Shown: positions 21,891-32,656 of the stretch, piece by piece
Position numbering within the stretch: position 1 is the first letter of the stretch
Layout: the number at the start of each line of letters is the position of its first letter
From: Dactylis glomerata
Lineage: Eukaryota; Streptophyta; Magnoliopsida; Poales; Poaceae
Length of the DNA stretch: 64,000 bases
Assembly: GCA_007115705.1 (NCBI GenBank)
Contig: QXEO01000433.1
Coordinates: 248,001-312,000, forward strand
Direction: 5' to 3'
The notes under the pieces: generated by a model
What the model saw: only the letters and a program-made list of their open reading frames with translations
Told to the model about the DNA's origin: nothing
Database searches by the model: none
Made by a program: the position numbers and the translations under genes

Positions 21891-23279
21891 ATTGGCGTCG
21901 ACCGTGGGGATCGCGGCGACTGGATTTTGTCATTCGGGCGAGATCCTTCAACTTTTTCATCGAAAGATTAGTAAATTTTGCGGCTGCCGATAGCAGCAGC
22001 CAGATCGCTTTAACAGAATTCATCATCAACATCTCCGCCAGTCGTGGTCGTCTGGTTCACCGGCGTGGAATCATAGCGCGGCAGGGGCAGAAATTACGAG
22101 AAGGGTTTATTGAAGATGTTCCATCGGCACAGCTATTCCATGGTTGTCCTGATCACTGCAAGTTGAGTTCCGCCAGCCGTGGTATCCGTGTCGTGACCGA
22201 TCCGGATCAGCAAGTTGTGTTCCGATCGGCATTATGGAGCAAAGCATCCAAATAAATCAAATCTCGTGGAGCAAGTGTAACGCAACTAGTTTTTGGTGCA
22301 CGTGTAGTGCATCTGGTCAGCATAACATCAAGTCCAAGGAGAAAAGAGAATCTGATCAGCTGAGCTCAGTGATCGGAGGACAAAAGCAATTTAATCAATG
22401 TTACTATTTCCATGGCTTCAAGGACCAATTTGGATCAAAAGTTAGTACAAGCTACGTCGATACCAATTATCGACTACATCCACATCGGCTACGGCTTGCC
22501 ACGCTCGGGGGCTCGCTGCTGCGCACTCACGCAAAGTATCAGCAATGCTCAGGGGCTCGACATCAACTCGCCTCGGAGTGCGGAAAATCACCCTCAAGAC
22601 CTGCGATTTCATCAATATCAGCAACGCGACGATCCCAAGAGCGCTCAGGGGCTCGACAACAACTTCGCCTCCGATCGTGGTTGTGATTCTACGACAACAA
22701 CTCGACTACCTCTACATCATCGACTACGGCCATGCCGACCACGCCGTATCAGATAAAAGCTAAGTTTTCCTCTTTCAAGAGTCGATTTTTATTTATTTTT
22801 GCCACACCCGACACTCGGGGGCTCCGCCATAAAAAATCATCTTGCATATCATTGACTTCGGAAAAATTGCGAAAGCCCTAGTAGCTGGCGTTCCTTGTCG
22901 AATACTTGACAATTTAGTTTACAGTCGCATGAAGCTCGACTAACGGTTGGCAAGGCACAAACCTTGGGCGTCAGGCTAACGAAAAGGCTTAGCAAGTATC
23001 TTGAAATTCAAACGCGGCAAACGCATCACATTACGTCTGACCTGAGTAGCTGATCGAGCCATGAAGTGCATCAGGCTAACGAAAGGGTCTTACGTACGAG
23101 CAACAAAATTGCACAAAAAACATCGAGTTTTTATTTTACATACTACATCATCATTACAATATGCAAAAGCAATATTTCTTTGAGAGACAAAGTATTTCAT
23201 AATTATTCATATTTTCTGCAGGAGTCGACAAAATCATCAAGTCTTTCAACAGGAGCCGAACTTCATCGAGTAGTACAAC

Positions 23280-23885
23280 TTGAGTCTATGCCCGAATACA
23301 AGTACCCGAACATAGACTCGAGGGCTACTCCCATCGGGAGCGCTGGCCGCGCACCCGATAGAATGTCAATTTCAAGAGAAAGAATTCGACAAGAAGAGGA
23401 GAGAAGAAGAAGACTATTTGAGCCTATGATCGACTACAAGTACCCGACCATAGCCTCGGGGGCTACTCCCATCGGGAGTGCTGGTCGCGCACCCGATTAA
23501 GATTTACTTTGAGAAGATCATCAATGAAGAGCGAGGAAGAAAATTTCGAGTCCATTGTCGGTGGCAAGCACCAGAAATAAACTCGACATTTCACTCCCAT
23601 CGAGAGAGCGGATTCAAGAACCGAAAGATTTCAGAAAGTCGAAGAATTGCAGTCAAAAATTGAAGAAATGAAAGTTTTCAAGAAGTTGAAGTTTGATGAA
23701 GTCGAAAATTGAAGTAGTAGAAGAATTGAAGAAATCGAAGATTAAAGAAGTCGAAGAGTGAAGAAGTTAAAAGATTGAAGAAGTCGAAGAGTGAAGAAGT
23801 TAAAAGATTGAAGAAGTCGAAGATTGAAGAAGTTAAAAGATTGAAGAAGTCAAAGTTATATGAAGTCGAAGTTTTGAGACTCAAC
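23280..23885. repeat. N1 3' internal repeats
   Basis: Two copies (about 23283-23365 and 23413-23500) of a block ending GGGCTACTCCCATCGGGAG followed by GCGCACCCGA, then a run of GAAGAAGTCGAAGATTGAAG-type units at 23640-23870. The first block type recurs in element F at 52735-53020. Confidence 0.85.
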
Positions 23886-23921
23886 CCGAGTCTGCAACTC
23901 GAATTGAGTCTCGGGGGCTAC

Positions 23922-24371
23922 TGACATGGATATGCCCTTCAGGTACCCACGGATTAGTACACCGGGTTCGGCCCATTAAGGAGGTGGACCGGCACAAGGA
24001 CTCGAAGATGACTTGGAGACGAAGAAGGAAGGTTCTAATCCGTATTCGACTAGGACACTTGTAAAACCTTAGCCCGGTTGCATATATAAAGCTAGGCAGG
24101 GGCGCCCCTAGAGGGACAACTTACAATAGATATCTAGACTAGACAAGATAGATTAGAGAGAGATTAGATAGACAACTCCACCTACGGCGGCACCATGTAA
24201 ACACCATTGTAATCATATACTAGATTGCTAGTAGGATGTAGCGATCCTCCACTGCGGGGACGTGAACCTGGGTACATCGTGTGCCAATCTCGATCCCAGA
24301 ATCTCTAGTCGTTGCTCTTCCCCCGATCCAAAGTCCTTCATCTAGGACATTTGTCGAGTTAACCCTTGTCA
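23922..24371 (+). repeat. N1 3' LTR
   Basis: 450 bp partner of 21441-21890. The TSD GCCGG follows at 24372-24376. Confidence 0.95.
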
Positions 24372-24639
24372 GCCGGGGAACGATTTCTGCACCAGCGGTG
24401 AGTGATTCCGCCGGGTCGTTCTTGAGGAGGCCGATCTTCTCGGCGTGGGATAGTTCCTTGTCCCCGATCTTGGTCTGCACCCAGTTGCCGACGACGGAGG
24501 TGTCGGTGTCCGCGGTCTTGGCCTTCTTGGCAGTGGCGCCGGCGGCGGTGCCAGCCACAGTTGAGCCTCTCTTGCCCATGGAGGCGATGCGCAGCGAAGC
24601 TTTGCAGAAATGGAGGTGATAATGAGGCGTCATGGGAGC

Positions 24640-26236
24640 TGAGCGCGAGGAAGACGATGACGGCGGCGGAGTAGGGTGTACAGTTACCCTCCGCTGTTGT
24701 TTTTATTCCACTCCTGGGAACCGTCAAACCATCCTAGCCGTTCATCATGAAGGGGAAGCGGCTGGACGGATCTGGCCGTCCACGTGTCAGCACCGCGGGA
24801 GCCGCGGCCTCCACTACGCACGGTAATCAAGGGGACTTAGCGGACTTTTTTCACCCACGCGCGGGATGTACGGTCAAATTCAGTCAACAACCGGGACGCA
24901 CGGAAACGGGGCCCACCGGGCGTCTGGTCTTGTCAATGTCAGGCTATCCCTACAGAGGATGGCGTGACAACTCGAAGAAGCCAGGCGTCATCACTGACAT
25001 CATCACTTGCGGAGTAATTTTCTTTCGGTGGAAAGGATAAACGTGATGCTGGGCCTTCATGTTATCGAGGTATGTACTTTCGAAAGCCTAACTTCCTTGG
25101 TGTTGGGTGTTTCCCAAAGATCTTTTGCTTTCCTCGTGTTGTTTGGTTGCAAACGTCGCCTTTCGAGCGGTTTCGTACTTTGCTTGCGGCTTCAGTTAAA
25201 TTGACCTGGAGGCCTTTCGAGTGGGACCTTTGGACTACTCGAAAAAATCTTTTGCTTTAATTGACATGGTTTTGGCATTCGAGCTGTGGATTTTTATCCT
25301 CAAATTGTCTATCATGGGCCAGCAGCGCTCTCATGTCCCTCAAATTAATGGCGTCGATCTTTCCTGCTTACGGTACTTGAGCAGGATGAGTTGTTTCGAT
25401 CTTCGAGTGGTGGATTTTAACCCCCCAAATCATCTTCTGGCTGGCAACGCCCTCTCATTATTCGAGTTATGGCTGGCGATTCTCTGACCATTTCTCTAGT
25501 TTGGCCTGCAGTGCCGCAAGTTCATTCGAATAATGATTCCTTTAGTTTGTACAATCATGATCAACACTGCATCTAACTATGGGCTTCAGTCCCCAAGCTA
25601 TTTTCGATTTTGGGCCAGCAGTGCCTCAGTTACGATTCGGGGGTGCCCTTAGCCCCCCGAGTCCAATTCTATACTCATGCATACACTCAAAATGCCCGAG
25701 ACTTGGTGGCAACATACCAGTCCGGATGCCGTATGTCAAATACGAAGGTAAGTCCACGGTTTACAACACCAGATGGCCCGGTATTCGTATCAAGCGCTCT
25801 CTGCCGAGAAATTTTCCATACCTTCGGTATGAAGTTTGCACCGATGGACGCGTCGGGAGCCTCACAATGAACTAGGCTTCGACCTGGTAAGTCCAACGCG
25901 GCTCGGGTCGAGGTAGCACCAGCCCACGCGGGTTCGAGTCGGGGGACTCAAATCTGAGTAAGCTAACCGAATGTTTTTGCGGCTATGCAATTAACTGAGA
26001 CCTGGCATGAGTCTCAGGCCGGTTATGCCTATCCCCCTACAAACCAAGCTAAGCATTTTCGAGGCTCAGAATGAGCACTACTCGAATCAGTCGCATCTAT
26101 TAGATGCATCATTTGTATACTTGCTATGCCTTTGTGCTTTTTCAGGTAAGGCGAATACAGTTTTGTGCAATCAAAAGGAGATTCGAGTTAGAGTCCCTGC
26201 CATAGTCTTTGACTATCCCAGGCACTCGGGGGCTAC
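24640..26236 (+). other. O1 3' internal region, non-coding
   Basis: Between the start of the antisense gene and the PPT. No ORF with recognisable motif on either strand. The 24640-24720 part probably holds the antisense gene's promoter. The stretch ends in the polypurine CACTCGGGGGCTAC (26223-26236). Confidence 0.6.
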
Positions 26237-26801
26237 CGATGAAGGAATGACAAATAGGCCCTCGATATTCGCCTACCTGGTTTTTGGCCCAGGAGGGATT
26301 ACTGTCGAAAGAATTGCAAGGCCCGTAAAGACAGCGGCCGAACGTGGCCCAGGAGCAACACTTGGCGTACAAGCAAGGATTCGAAGAGTCCAAGTTGGAT
26401 TAGCCTTCGACTAGGATTTATTCGAAACCGAACTTATCTGTACTTTACTTGAGGGACAATCCTGAGACCCAGCCTTCGCATATAAAAGGCTGGGAGGGAG
26501 GTCCCAAAACCCTAGACACTTTTTCACCACCTCACGCCGGAGCGCTTGCAACCTTAGAGCTTTCCACTCTCGGCTAGATCCAATCTACGCCTCCATTGTA
26601 ACACCTCCATTGTAGCCACCCCATCAATAAAAAGTCAGACAAGCAGGACGTAGGAAGTTACCCTACCAAGGGGGCCGAACCTTGGTAAAACCCCGTGTCC
26701 CTCTGCTTTCGTCTGATCGCCGTCAAGTTCGCCGGATCCCACATATGCTCCATGTCTCGAAAGCCCACAAACATGGGCATTGCCGGGGTTGAACCTCGTC
26801 A
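26237..26801 (+). repeat. O1 3' LTR
   Basis: 565-bp partner of 18250-18814. First base mutated (C for T). Followed by GATAG. Confidence 0.9.
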
Positions 26802-26884
26802 GATAGCTAAAGACTTGGGATAAAAGAAGATCCTAGTATATCTCTACTTGTACATGTATTCTAACAAAAAGTACGTTGGACGAG

Positions 26885-28590
26885 TGATACGTCTCCAACG
26901 TATCTATAATTTTTGATGCTCCATGCTTGTTTTTACACCATTTGCCTACTGTTTTGTTACACTTTGTGGCACTTTTATGCATTTTCTGGAACTAACCTAC
27001 TAACAAGTCGCCACAGTGCCAGTTCCCTATTTTCTGCTGTTTTTGTGTTTCAGAAGTGCTACACAGGAAATATTCTCGGAATTGGACGAAATAAGTTCCT
27101 GAAGTCATATTTTTCCCGGAAGCTTCCAAAGATCCGAAGAGGAGTCGGAGGGGGGCCACGAGGGCCCCACACACCAGGGAAGCGTGGCCAGGCCCCTGGC
27201 CGTGCCCCCTATGTGTGAGAGCCCCTCGGTCCACCTCTGACGCTGCCCCTTCGCCTATAAAGACCCCCCGACGGAAAAAACCGAAGTACCCGATCACTTT
27301 TCCAGAACACATCGCGATCCGCCGACGCCGTCGACCCGAAGATCGGGAGGGTCCATAAGCTCTTCCCGGCACCCTACCAGAGAGGGGAATCGCCACCGGA
27401 GGTCTTCTTCATTGCCATGCTTGCCTCCAGAGCGATGAGTGAGTAGTCTACCTTGGACTATGGGTCCATAGCAGTAGCTAGATGGTTGTCTCCTCCACCA
27501 TGTGCTTCATGTTTAGATCTCATGAGCTGCCCTACATGATTGAGATCACCGTTATGTAATTCTACATGTTTGGTTTGTTGGGATCTGATGAATATTGGTG
27601 TTATGATTGAGTTGCTATACTGAATTATATCTTATGTTATCTCTATGTTGTTTATGATCTTGCATGCTCTCCGTTGTTAGTAGCTATCTTGGCCGAGTAG
27701 TTGCTAGTGACTCCAAGAGCGGGTATTTATGTTCGATAGTGGGTTCATGCCTCTATTTAACCTGGGGGAGTGATAGAAACCTCTAAGGTTGTAGATGTGC
27801 TGTTGCCACTAGAGAGAAAACAACATTCATATGCTCAAGGGCATATGCTTTGTTTACATTACACACTTTGCTTAATGTAATTATCTATTGTTCGCAACTT
27901 AATACTCATGGGGTGTTCGGATGATATCCCCGTGGGTGGATTATTAGTCATAGATGCAGTTGGATGGCGGTCTATGTATTTTGTTGTAATGCCCAGAGTA
28001 AATCGCATAGTGATCTTCTTGACATATCACATTTATCTTTATTCTATCAATTGCCCAACTGTAATTTGTTTACCCAGCATGTGTTATTTATCTTATGGAG
28101 AGACACCACTAGTGAACTGTGGACCCCGGTCCTATTTCCATCATATTGCTATCACATGTTTACTTTACTCGCACTGTTTACTTTACTCGCATACTTTCAC
28201 TGTTTTCCACTCGATACGCTCATACCCTTTGTTTCAAGCAAACCGGTGAGATTGACAACCTCATCGCAAGTTAGGAACAAAGTATTTGGTTGTGTTGTGT
28301 GCAGGTTCCACGTTGCTGCTCGCAAAGCAAAGCTTGGACGAGGCGCCATATATAAATTGTCCGGAGCTGTCGCAAAGCTTGCAAGCATCACCTTCAGTCG
28401 TTTGTCTCTCCTCTCCTGAACGATAAACCTTGGTTTCTTAACTGAGAGAAAATCTTGCTGCTATATTCATCACACCTTCCTCTTGGGGTTCCCAACGGGC
28501 TGGTCATCAACCAAGCATCAAGCTAATTTTCTGGCGCCGTTGCCGGGGATACAAAGAAGAAGAAGCTCCCACGTCAACTACACGCCAGCA
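26885..28590 (+). repeat. E1 5' LTR, containing an internal copy of the PBS
   Basis: TG...CA. TATAAA box at 27256-27261. The last 70 bp (28521-28590) include TCTGGCGCCGTTGCCGGGGA at 28530, an 18-nt match to the tRNA-Asp 3' end, and this is also present in the 3' LTR. The LTR end is fixed by the ACGAG duplication behind the 3' copy. Confidence 0.92.
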
Positions 28591-28598
28591 AGTAATTT

Positions 28599-28620
28599 TC
28601 TGGCGCCATTGCCGGGGAGG
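28599..28620 (+). promoter_or_regulatory. E1 primer-binding site
   Basis: CTGGCGCCATTGCCGGGGAG begins eight bases after the LTR end. It matches the 3' end of plant tRNA-Asp except for one base (A instead of G). The copy inside the LTR matches better. Confidence 0.8.
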
Positions 28621-28791
28621 AAGTAGAAGACTTCTGCGAGGGGAGTTTTTCGCACGCACATCCTTTACTTTGTTTATTGTTTTGCTTTACTTTATTTATT
28701 TTACCTGCATCGTTTTTTATCAAAAACCCAAAAAAAATTAGTATCCTTTGTAGTTGTTTTTACTTGTCTTGCTTTATCATGCTTCCTATCA

Positions 28792-29625
28792 ATGGTTGGT
28801 TTCTTTGAAACTAAATCTTTTTGGCAAGGTGGGTTCACGGAAGAGCAGCAAAATTATTATGAGGAACACCGCTTGTCACAAAAAGGGAAAAACTTATGGG
28901 AACAAATCAATAGATTGTATATCATTGCTAGAAATGTGTGCTCTACTTATAATGTTACTTATTGCTTTGATGAATCTTGTTGCTGTAGGAGGTATAAACA
29001 CCTCCCTTTTCAATGTGAGTATAATGATGATGTTACCATATCTTCTTATATTAATGGAAATTATGACTTTTATGATGTGGAACAAATTGAAGAATTTATT
29101 GCTTGGAAGGGTGCATTCAAACTTGCTTATTTGCTTGAAAATACTGATGATGCACCTTATAAATATGAGGTTTATGATAGACTCACATTTTGCTTTGATA
29201 ATTACAAGGAAGGAAATGGCTATATTCTTAAATATCTTAATAGATGCTCTCCAACGGAAGAGACTAATGCCTTGAAGGAGCCTATGGAAGAAGAAATTGG
29301 AAGCTCATTAGATGAAAAAGAGGAGGAGAGTGATGATCAAGAGGAGGAAGAATGGAGTTACCCATGTCTACCTCCCAATAAGAGTAACTCTTTAACTAAT
29401 ACCTTATTTGATCGCCCTCCATGCTTAACAAAGGAGGGTGAGTGTGATATTTATATTGTTGAGTTTGTTCATGATGCTACTGAAAATTATTATGAGAGAG
29501 GAAAATATGGTTGTTGGAATTCTCATGTTACTAAAACACATCTCTTTATATTGAAAGTTCCGAAGTTGCTCTTGTTTTATCTACCCATACTTGTGACTAT
29601 GTGCTTCTTCGATTTATTTTCTTAA
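28792..29625 (+). CDS. E1 ORF, 277 aa, function unknown
   Basis: The only long frame inside E1. It starts MVGFFETKSFWQGGFTEEQQ. It has a Cys-rich segment (about 48-78: ARNVCSTYNVTYCFDESCCC), a strongly acidic stretch (about 168-187: EEEIGSSLDEKEEESDDQEE) and a hydrophobic C-terminus (about 255-277: KLLLFYLPILVTMCFFDLF), which could be a membrane segment. No gag, zinc-knuckle or enzyme motif was found. It occupies the place where gag starts in E3 and is followed by a non-coding block (from 29741) shared with E2 and E5. An upstream ATG at 28780 is in another frame. It could be a passenger protein or a degenerate remnant. I do not recognise it. Confidence 0.6.
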   Translation: MVGFFETKSFWQGGFTEEQQNYYEEHRLSQKGKNLWEQINRLYIIARNVCSTYNVTYCFDESCCCRRYKHLPFQCEYNDDVTISSYINGNYDFYDVEQIEEFIAWKGAFKLAYLLENTDDAPYKYEVYDRLTFCFDNYKEGNGYILKYLNRCSPTEETNALKEPMEEEIGSSLDEKEEESDDQEEEEWSYPCLPPNKSNSLTNTLFDRPPCLTKEGECDIYIVEFVHDATENYYERGKYGCWNSHVTKTHLFILKVPKLLLFYLPILVTMCFFDLFS

Positions 29626-29740
29626 AAGATTCCTATGCATAGGAAATGGATTAGACTTAAATGTGTTTTATATTTGCTCCTTGATGCTCTTTTTGGCTTC
29701 CATTCATATTTCTTATGTGAGCATCTTCTCAAATTACTGA

Positions 29741-32656
29741 GCCTAGCTCAAAGGCGTTAAAGAAAAGCACTCTTGGGAGATAACCCAATGTTTTCTTTTC
29801 AGTACTTTTTCTTTTATTTGAGTCTTGGAAGTCATTACTACTGTAATTACCTCTCCTTATCCTTTTTATTTTGTTGTTGTGCCAAGAGAAGCCTCTAATT
29901 CGAGTGAGGTAAAGATTTGGGGATGTTGCTGTCCTGAAACTGTTTTCGGTGCTGCACCGTAAAAATTCGTATAAATTCTCTGTATATCTTTTGGACCTGA
30001 TATTTCTTGTGCATATGCCCCAGGTTATATCCAAACTTTCATTAGTTTAAAACTTTTTGATTTGAGCAACAGAAAACCCCTAAAAAATTCAACCTCTGTC
30101 AGCTGTTCTGTTTTGACAGATTTCTGCCAATATTTGTGTTTGCCGCTTTATCGCTTTATTTTGAGTTCTTTTGATCACGGAACTTTTGGGGAAGTTGCTA
30201 CAGTAGTACATGCTATATATGTGGTGGTTTTAGGTTGAAACCTGAAGCAAAAAGAGGTTGATTATATGTTATGCTACACTAATGTTGCTAATAGATTTGT
30301 GTTTAGTTTTGTATGAAGGAAGTTTTCAAATGTAGGGATTGGAGAATGATGAGATGAGTTGAAGAATGGACAAAATCTCAAGCTTGGGGATGCCCATGCA
30401 TCACACCAAGAAATATCCAAGAAGTATAAGCTTCAAAGCTTGGGGATGCCCCCGAGGCACCCCTTCTTCATCGGCAAAAATCAGGTCACCTTTCAAGACA
30501 CTATATTTTTATTGCTTCATGCACTATGTGTTTTTCTTGGAGCGTCAGTTGTTTTAGTTTTCTTTATTAGTTTAGTTTGTTTGCTGCAATAAATGGTTGG
30601 ACCCCAACAAAATTTCTTTTGGAGAAGTTGCCTTGCTTTTCATTTGCCAAGAACGCTCTAGTTTTCACTCTTAACAAAAACCGAGTGTTCTTCTTTTTCT
30701 GCTACTACTTTTGGTTTTCGTTTTTGCCTTGATTTGCGTTCAGACCTTGTCATATCTTTTCATCAAGGTGTATTTTTGCCTCTGATCTTTATTGGTTTTC
30801 ATCAAAAGAGGTGTCTTAAAAATTTTCAAATGGTGTTGGAAAAGAGAAAAAGCTTTATGCAAAAAAGTGGTACAAGAAGGAGCTTGTGTAGACTGCGGCT
30901 TAGGCTTTTTCATGTCGTCCTTGATGTCTTTTTCATAGTATGCTTAGTGATTTTTGCTGTAGCATGACTTGTCTCAAATAACTGAGATTGCTTAATGAGC
31001 CTTTGAAAAAATCATGCGTTGTTTTTATTGTATGGAAGCATTATTTTGGTTTTTTCCTTGATGCTTTATTTGGGTTGACTTGGCGCATGCTCACACATGT
31101 TAGACTCATACAAAGTTGCCAATAGCCACTATGATCATTTAGTTTTTGACTTTTGATGCCATCTTATGCTTCTTTTAATGTTGCTTTGTCGCTTTGCATG
31201 ATTATGGCCATTATTGCTCTCTTAGTTGGTTGCTCCCAGTCTTTTGCTAGCCCTTGCCTTGTACTGAGTATGAGCTCTACTCATGCATCCAACTCCTAAA
31301 AACCAAGTTTTCCAAAGTGTCCACCATACATACCTAGTAGCAATTTGCTATTCCAAGTAAATTTGACTTGCTTTTATTTTCTCTTCAATTAAACTCTTAC
31401 CAGTGTTATGTGAAAATTGGTCAGTAAAGCTCTCACGAATCGGAAGGCACACTTTACTTTTTCCTGTTCTTAAAAATTTGAAATTGTGGTCTCTTATGTT
31501 GAGTTGTTATGCTTGCAAGTTGTAAGTTGGATACTAGCCCAACCATGCTGTCATGGGGCAAGCTTTCAACATTGCACTTCTTATTTGAGTTGATATCGTG
31601 ATCTTTTGTTTATGGATGCCCGCGGTGTGAAATGAAATGGGAATCTTGCGGGGATCATGGAGTTTGTATATGTGTTAGGGAAACGCCTGGGCCGCCAATC
31701 TAAGCAATGCATAATTCATGGTGGAAATTTACAGCATACCCATAGTGGAATTCGACGACGCATCTCGAAATAAAAAGCTATACAAATGGTAAATAAAAGA
31801 GATGTCGAGGTGTTCATTGTCTGCTTGTCCTGTCATTTTGATGTGGGCTTGTTCCATGTCATCGGGCACGGAGGTACCCCGTTGGCGGTTCTCGATGATA
31901 CATATATACTTACAATGACAAGAGCCTTGCTTGGGACTCTAAGTTGAGTAGCATGAGGTTTGGGTACTCGTATTCACGGGACACGAGGTTTTCAACTTAT
32001 GATTTGTCAAGCATATGCATCATAATTGTTCTCGCATTAACTCTAACCATTCAAGATGCTTATGATGGGGGCAATGAGAGCTCAAAGCCGGTAAGTACCA
32101 TAATTTTTGAAGGTTATAAAACTTGCAATCACTGCTTCCCTCCGTGAAGGGCCTTTCTTCTACTTTTATGTTGAGTCACCACCTTCTATCTTTATGCACC
32201 ATTAAGAGAGCAAAGTTGTCATTCTTAGTATAATGTGCATTGTCCCAAAGTTTTCATTGATTGATTCATATTGTTGGTTTCACTTGTTCTCAAATTATTT
32301 GTGTCTAGTCGCCCTCTTAAACTTGAAGGTGTCCTATACATTTATATTTTGCTCTCTATGAAGGACAAGCTGAAAACCATTTGTATGTTTTTCCTTATGA
32401 TTTGAACACACATTTGACTTTCATTGTTTCATTTTCATGATCTTTTGTTTGTGTTCATTTGCATGTTTACAACATGGTTGCTAAGTTTCTATTGTCAAGA
32501 TTATATCTTTCATGCCCATGTTTTAAGTTCTTTGATCCCAGCTCACAAATGCTTACATATATGATCAAGATTGTGTAGGTGCATGTCACCTCAAAAATTA
32601 TTCTTTGTTATCACTTACCTACTTGAGGACGAGCAGGAGTTAAGCTTGGGGATGCT
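29741..32656 (+). other. E1 3' internal region, non-coding, with PPT at the end
   Basis: Opens with CCTAGCTCAAAGGCGTTAAA, which is also found after the ORFs of E2 and E5. Two PPT-like AAGCTTGGGGATGCCC motifs lie at about 30380 and 30438, near the element's middle. The functional PPT candidate (TTAAGCTTGGGGATGC) is at about 32640-32656. Open frames here are short and lack motifs. Confidence 0.7.

Larger units (their letters stand above)
21441..24371 (+). mobile_element. Non-autonomous LTR element N1 nested in O1 (450-bp LTRs, TSD GCCGG)
   Basis: LTRs at 21441-21890 and 23922-24371 are both exactly 450 bp, start TGACATGG and end GTCA, and differ at roughly 17 positions by eye. The perfect duplication GCCGG lies at 21436-21440 and 24372-24376. 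TTGGCGTCGACCGTGGGGA (from 21892) is the PBS candidate; CTCGGGGGCTAC (before 23922) is the PPT. The 2.0 kb interior has no gag or pol. The insertion lies within a coding exon of the antisense gene of O1. Confidence 0.95.
19110..24579 (-). pseudogene. Antisense gene of O1: Transposase_28-type ('putative gypsy type transposon') plus coiled-coil protein, broken
   Basis: On the minus strand, opposite to the LTRs, a multi-exon frame starts at MGKRGSTVAG (24579), with TSVVGNWVQTKIGDKELSHAE. It is interrupted at 24377 by N1 and resumes at 21435 in the same frame (AEIVPR, then PPPGFWV). It contains the Transposase_28 block (GLLFTYGIQLHNLNPN, HIACFITLYECFLGIEPHWALW, RPDVPYF). Later pieces are an acidic/Lys-rich exon near 20600-20310, a coiled coil at about 19700-19450 (ADKTSLKAQLDDLAAEKS) and a C-terminal exon near 19385-19110 (DLLVRVRPTLDRVRDVSIPE). 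Between about 20955 and 20815 three in-frame stops occur, at least two fitting CGA-to-TGA changes. The protein type is known as an accessory antisense ORF of plant gypsy elements; its function is unknown. Confidence 0.75.
18250..26801 (+). mobile_element. Non-autonomous LTR retrotransposon O1 (565-bp LTRs), split by element N1
   Basis: LTRs at 18250-18814 and 26237-26801 are both 565 bp and about 96% identical by eye. The first begins TGACGAAGG, the second CGATGAAGG (terminal T mutated), and both end CTCGTCA. Flanks GATAT (18245-18249) and GATAG (26802-26806) match at 4 of 5. A PBS-like TTGGCGCCGACCATGG follows the left LTR and a purine-rich CACTCGGGGGCTAC precedes the right one. Inside there is no gag-pol on the plus strand; instead an antisense spliced gene runs from 24579 to about 19110. 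Antisense extra ORFs of this kind are known from Tat-lineage Ty3/gypsy elements of plants. Without N1 the element is about 5.6 kb. Confidence 0.9.

Noticed and set aside
26992..27396. Recurrent ORFs of 80-150 codons in the E-type LTRs (also at 32772, 38520, 43909, 52000, 61546)
   Set aside because: They lie over the GC-rich TATA/leader part of the LTR, appear on both strands, and differ in frame between copies.
27908..28419. LTR ORFs with a similar Cys/Tyr-rich sequence in several copies (also 33541, 39363, 44752, 62395)
   Set aside because: Similarity follows from the LTRs being homologous. Frames break between copies, so there is no sign of coding selection.
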